From positions 39,226 through 103,225 of the forward strand of contig DATILD010000032.1 of the NCBI GenBank assembly GCA_035476815.1: a stretch of DNA of 64,000 nucleotides, read 5' to 3'. A model generated the notes under the pieces. It was not told the DNA's origin, did no database searches, and saw only the letters and a program-made list of their open reading frames with translations. The DNA is from Methylibium sp035476815. Lineage in GTDB: Bacteria > Pseudomonadota > Gammaproteobacteria > Burkholderiales > Burkholderiaceae_C. The translations under genes were made by a program, and so were the position numbers. The first letter of the stretch is position 1, and every line of letters begins with the position of its first letter. Below, piece by piece: positions 61,294 through 64,000 of this stretch.

Positions 61294-62784
61294 ATGGTCA
61301 CACCCGCCGCCGCGGCCGCGGCGCCGGCCGGCGCGGCCCTGCGCCCCGGTGCGCAGCGCATGTCGCGCGTCGACACCGCCTGGCTGCGCATGGACACGCC
61401 GTCCAACCTGATGATGATCATCGGCGTGTGGCTGCTGGAGCCGGCGGTCTCCTACGACGCGCTGTGCGCGCGCGTCGAGGAGCGGCTGCTGAAGTACAAG
61501 CGCTTCCGCCAGAAGGTCGTCGAGGACCCGATGGGCGCGCTGTGGGTCCACGACCACCGCTTCGACCTCCACCACCATGTCGTGTGCGAGACCCTCGCGC
61601 CGTCCGTCGGGCAGGGCGCCCGCGAGGCGCTCGAGGCGCGCGTCGCCGAGCTCGCCGCCCTGCCGCTCGATCCGACGCGGCCGCTGTGGCAGTTCCACCT
61701 GATCGAGGACTACCCCGATGTCGAGGGGCGCCCCGGCAGCGCGCTGATCGCGCGCATCCACCACTGCATCGCCGACGGCATCGCGCTGATCTCGGTGATG
61801 CTGTCGATCGCCGACGGCGGCAGGGCCCCGCCGATCAAGCCCCAGCAGGCCGACCCGGCCGACGACGAGCGCGACTGGCTGTCCAAGGCCGTGCTGGAGC
61901 CGCTGACCGACGTCGCGATCAAGGCCATCGGCCTGTACGGCGACGGCATCGGCAAGTCGGTCGAGATGCTCGCCAACCCCGGGCAGCCGCTGCTCGGCTC
62001 GATGGACATGGCGCGCACCGGCCTCCAGGTCGTCAGCGACGTCGCCGCGCTGGCGCTGATGGCCGACGACTCGCCGACGCGGCTCAAGGGCAAGCCCGGC
62101 ACCACGAAGCGCGTCGCCTGGTGCGAGCCGGTCCCGCTGGAGGACGTGCGCGCGGTCAGCAAGGCGCTGGGCTGCTCGATCAACGACGTGCTGCTGGCCT
62201 GCGCGGCCGGTGCGATCGGCGGCTACCTCGCCGGCAAGGGCGACGACCCGACCGGGCAGGAGATCCGGGCGATGGTGCCGGTCAACCTGCGGCCGCTGGA
62301 ACAGGCCTGGAAGCTCGGCAACCGCTTCGGTCTGGTGCCGCTGGTGCTGCCGATCGGCATCGCCAACCCGCTGGCGCGCGTCCACGCGGTGCGGCGGCGC
62401 ATGAACGAGCTCAAGGGCAGCTACCAGCCGCTGCTGGCCTTCGGCGTGCTGGCGGTCGCGGGGCTGCTGATCAAGCCGGTGCAGCATGCGCTGCTGGGCC
62501 TGTTCGCGAAGAAGGCCACCGCGGTGATGACCAACGTGCCGGGACCGAAGGAGCCGCTGCAGTTCTGCGGTTCGACGCTGCGCCAGACCATGTTCTGGGT
62601 GCCGCAGTCGGGCGACATCGGCATGGGCGTGTCCATCCTGTCCTATGGCGGCGGCGTGCAGTTCGGGCTGATCACCGACGCGGTGCTGTGCCCCGACCCG
62701 CAGGCCATCATCGAGCGCTTCGCGCCCGAGTTCGACAAGCTGCTGACGCTGACGCTGATGCTGCCCTGGGGCGCCGCGGACTGA
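61294..62784 (+). CDS. wax ester synthase / acyl-CoA:diacylglycerol acyltransferase (WS/DGAT)
   Basis: 496 residues. The acyltransferase motif HHxxxDG is at 156-162 (HHCIADG); PLDPTRPLWQFHLIED and MTNVPGPKEPLQFCG are family signatures. It makes wax esters or triacylglycerol from acyl-CoA and an alcohol or diacylglycerol. ATG 61294 follows a GAGGAGA site; an in-frame ATG upstream at 61228 has none. Its neighbours (ACBP and PHA protein) point to carbon storage. Confidence 0.94.
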   Translation: MVTPAAAAAAPAGAALRPGAQRMSRVDTAWLRMDTPSNLMMIIGVWLLEPAVSYDALCARVEERLLKYKRFRQKVVEDPMGALWVHDHRFDLHHHVVCETLAPSVGQGAREALEARVAELAALPLDPTRPLWQFHLIEDYPDVEGRPGSALIARIHHCIADGIALISVMLSIADGGRAPPIKPQQADPADDERDWLSKAVLEPLTDVAIKAIGLYGDGIGKSVEMLANPGQPLLGSMDMARTGLQVVSDVAALALMADDSPTRLKGKPGTTKRVAWCEPVPLEDVRAVSKALGCSINDVLLACAAGAIGGYLAGKGDDPTGQEIRAMVPVNLRPLEQAWKLGNRFGLVPLVLPIGIANPLARVHAVRRRMNELKGSYQPLLAFGVLAVAGLLIKPVQHALLGLFAKKATAVMTNVPGPKEPLQFCGSTLRQTMFWVPQSGDIGMGVSILSYGGGVQFGLITDAVLCPDPQAIIERFAPEFDKLLTLTLMLPWGAAD

Positions 62785-62872
62785 TCCTGGCCGCACCGTC
62801 TTCGATAGACTGCAGCGCATGGCCATCGTCCGTCCGCGCGAGCCCGCCCGAGGGGCCTGCATCCAGCCGTCA

Positions 62873-63268
62873 ATGGCCGTAACCGGCCGTGTGTCCTGCG
62901 CATGGCGGATCGCGTGCGCGCTCGTCGTGGTGGCGGCGTCGGGCTGCCAGAGGCAGGATGCGCCCTCGCCGGTCGCGGCGTCGGCCGCGGTGTCGGCCGA
63001 GGTCGAGCGCATCGTCGGCGCCTGCGTGACGGCGATGGTGCAGAGCACCTGCCAGGTGGTCCGGGACCGCTCCGGCCCGCCGCCGCCCGAGGCCACGGTG
63101 GTGTTCGTCGCCGGCGTCGGGCCGGTCGATGCCACGGCCTACAACGCCATCCGCGCCGCCGGCGAGGAGATGTGCAATACCGTCAAGGCGGCCTGCGTGC
63201 AGTCCTGGGAAGGACCGCAATGCCGCACCGCGCGCAGCCTGTGGGGCGCTGCACCGCAGACGCGCTGA
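62873..63268 (+). CDS. small lipoprotein, function unknown
   Basis: 131 residues: signal WRIACALVVVAASGC with lipobox AASGC. The mature part holds five more cysteines (ACVTAM, STCQVV, EMCNTVKAAC, PQCRTA), suggesting disulfides. An upstream in-frame ATG at 62819 would give an overlong leader. No family recognised. Confidence 0.7.
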   Translation: MAVTGRVSCAWRIACALVVVAASGCQRQDAPSPVAASAAVSAEVERIVGACVTAMVQSTCQVVRDRSGPPPPEATVVFVAGVGPVDATAYNAIRAAGEEMCNTVKAACVQSWEGPQCRTARSLWGAAPQTR

Positions 63269-63566
63269 AACGGCGCTGAAGCGCCGCGCCGTGACCGGCC
63301 GCACCGGCGGTTACAAGGTCCACCAATTCGCTTACTCCCAGCGGCTCAATTGACCGCCGTGGGCTGTCGTTATCCGACCTAAGCACCCGATCCGCGGCAC
63401 CCAGACTCTCTTCTGTCTGGCCCACGGGTCAGGCCGCAGTGCCGAGCATCTTCCACGTTCCGCGTCACACCGACGGCTCCGTCGGTCTTGCGCTCCCGCA
63501 CTGCCAACGGTGGCCACCGACTCCGTCAGGTGGCATGGAAAGACCTTCAGGAACGTGAGCGTTACC
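63269..63566. promoter_or_regulatory. 298-base non-coding interval with hairpins
   Basis: No gene seen. It contains a hairpin GGCGC-tgaa-GCGCC shortly after the preceding stop (about 63268-63281) and another, CCAGAC / GTCTGG, at 63401-63420. One of these may be a terminator or leader element, but neither is followed by a T run. Promoter and leader of the following lipoprotein gene must be here. Confidence 0.3.
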
Positions 63567-64000
63567 ATGACATATCCCGCTACTCCGAACCTTCGGATGC
63601 TCTCGCTGTTGTTCGCCACTTGCGCCACGGTCGTCGGTTGCGGCGGCGGTGCGGATTCGAATGACGAAGGGCCGCTGGCTGAATTGCCGAGCGGCCTGAC
63701 CTTCAGCAGCCGTGAAACCGCGCAGGGCGCGGAAGAAGGTTGGACCCATTGCGCCGACCAAGGCGACAAGTGCGAGTTCACCGGCACGGCGCAGGTGCGC
63801 TACGGGAAGGACGGCGTCTATGCCTATGGCACGTTCACGGACCGTGTGAACTGCTCGACCAAGGCCTTCGGCAACCCGGTCGGCGGCGCCAAGAGCTGCG
63901 ACGTCGCGGTGGCGACCGCCCCGGCCCCGGCCCCGGCCCCGGCCCCGGCCCCGGCCCCGGCCCCGGCCCCGGCCCCGGCCCCGGCCCCGGCCCCGGCCCC
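63567..64000 (+). CDS. secreted lipoprotein with Ala-Pro linker (partial, continues beyond the window)
   Basis: 145 codons visible. Lipoprotein signal with VVGCGGG, then a small domain (SSRETAQGAEEGWTHCADQG, then CEFTGTAQVRYGKDGVYAYG and CSTKAFGNPVGGAKSC, four cysteines). I recall this domain at the ends of secreted polysaccharide-active enzymes. From 63918 it is a pure (Ala-Pro)n linker. A catalytic domain probably follows outside the window; its identity is unknown. Confidence 0.75.
   Translation, partial: MTYPATPNLRMLSLLFATCATVVGCGGGADSNDEGPLAELPSGLTFSSRETAQGAEEGWTHCADQGDKCEFTGTAQVRYGKDGVYAYGTFTDRVNCSTKAFGNPVGGAKSCDVAVATAPAPAPAPAPAPAPAPAPAPAPAPAPA
63918..64000 (+). repeat. GCCCCG hexanucleotide microsatellite
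   Basis: Nearly 14 perfect units of GCCCCG run to the window edge (83 bases), encoding Ala-Pro repeats. Slippage would change linker length by two residues per unit and keep the frame. The true length may exceed what is shown or be misassembled. Confidence 0.9.

Noticed and set aside
63269..63566. Riboswitch upstream of the last lipoprotein
   Set aside because: Two small hairpins are present, but I could not match any known riboswitch core.
63918..64000. CRISPR-like repeat at the window end
   Set aside because: Contiguous hexamers without spacers, in frame with the coding sequence.

Overview
The window is high-GC, densely coded chromosomal DNA from a betaproteobacterium, most likely a Burkholderiales member of the Rubrivivax/Leptothrix/Methylibium type. 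This rests on the gene order pilMNOPQ-aroK-aroB-dgt, the mlaFEDACB cluster with mlaA inside it, divergent cyaY / lptM-lysA, two porins of the neisserial/Burkholderia type, gltBD, and PHA and wax-ester storage genes. The assignment is inferred from gene content and order; no database search was possible. I saw no rRNA, tRNA or CRISPR.

Layout. 1-3.1 kb: ilvA preceded by a terminated leader or small RNA, an OsmC-family protein, and coq7. 3.4-4.45 kb: a porin with a strong terminator. 4.5-12 kb: a seven-gene peptide-type ABC transporter operon with two paralogous binding proteins, two permeases, two ATPases and a small lipoprotein. 12-16.3 kb: lysA and the tiny lipoprotein gene lptM diverging from cyaY, then the PBP1a gene. 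16.5-26.2 kb: the type IV pilus assembly operon pilMNOPQ, an Ig-like lipoprotein wedged between pilQ and aroK, then aroK, aroB and dgt. 26.4-34.8 kb: a second porin, a REP-associated transposase relative that has lost its catalytic residues, and gltBD (glutamate synthase). 34.9-38.8 kb: mlaFEDACB, retrograde phospholipid transport. 38.9-42.9 kb: transaldolase, glucose-6-phosphate isomerase, a LysR regulator and a divergent cupin.

43.1-49.85 kb is the accessory island of the window. It holds a secreted RHS/YD-repeat protein with a single-base frameshift just before its polymorphic C-terminal tip, and a candidate immunity gene. Behind these lie two displaced tip/immunity modules. Their tips resemble phospholipase A2 (one keeps a CCxTHD motif) and each is followed by a related small membrane protein. 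One orphan tip is fused to the first codons of an IS3-type transposase. The array ends in an orphan RHS core fragment that runs into the 3' end of an M20 amidohydrolase gene. This looks like a record of repeated RHS tip replacement.

49.8-57.3 kb: M20 amidohydrolase, a branched-chain amino-acid type binding protein, then a redox cluster (cytochrome b fused to an ethylbenzene-dehydrogenase-like heme domain, a 2Fe-2S flavin reductase, a molybdopterin oxidoreductase). 57.4-63.3 kb: an ammonium transporter with a recognisable sigma-54 promoter, an unrecognised protein, a zinc-peptidase-like lipoprotein, a PHA-system protein, an acyl-CoA-binding protein, a wax ester synthase/DGAT and a small lipoprotein. 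The window ends inside a lipoprotein gene carrying a pure GCCCCG hexamer repeat that encodes an Ala-Pro linker.

Nitrogen is a recurring theme (threonine deaminase, glutamate synthase, ammonium transport, peptide uptake, amidohydrolase). So is the envelope (porins, Mla, PBP1a, LptM, type IV pilus secretin, RHS).
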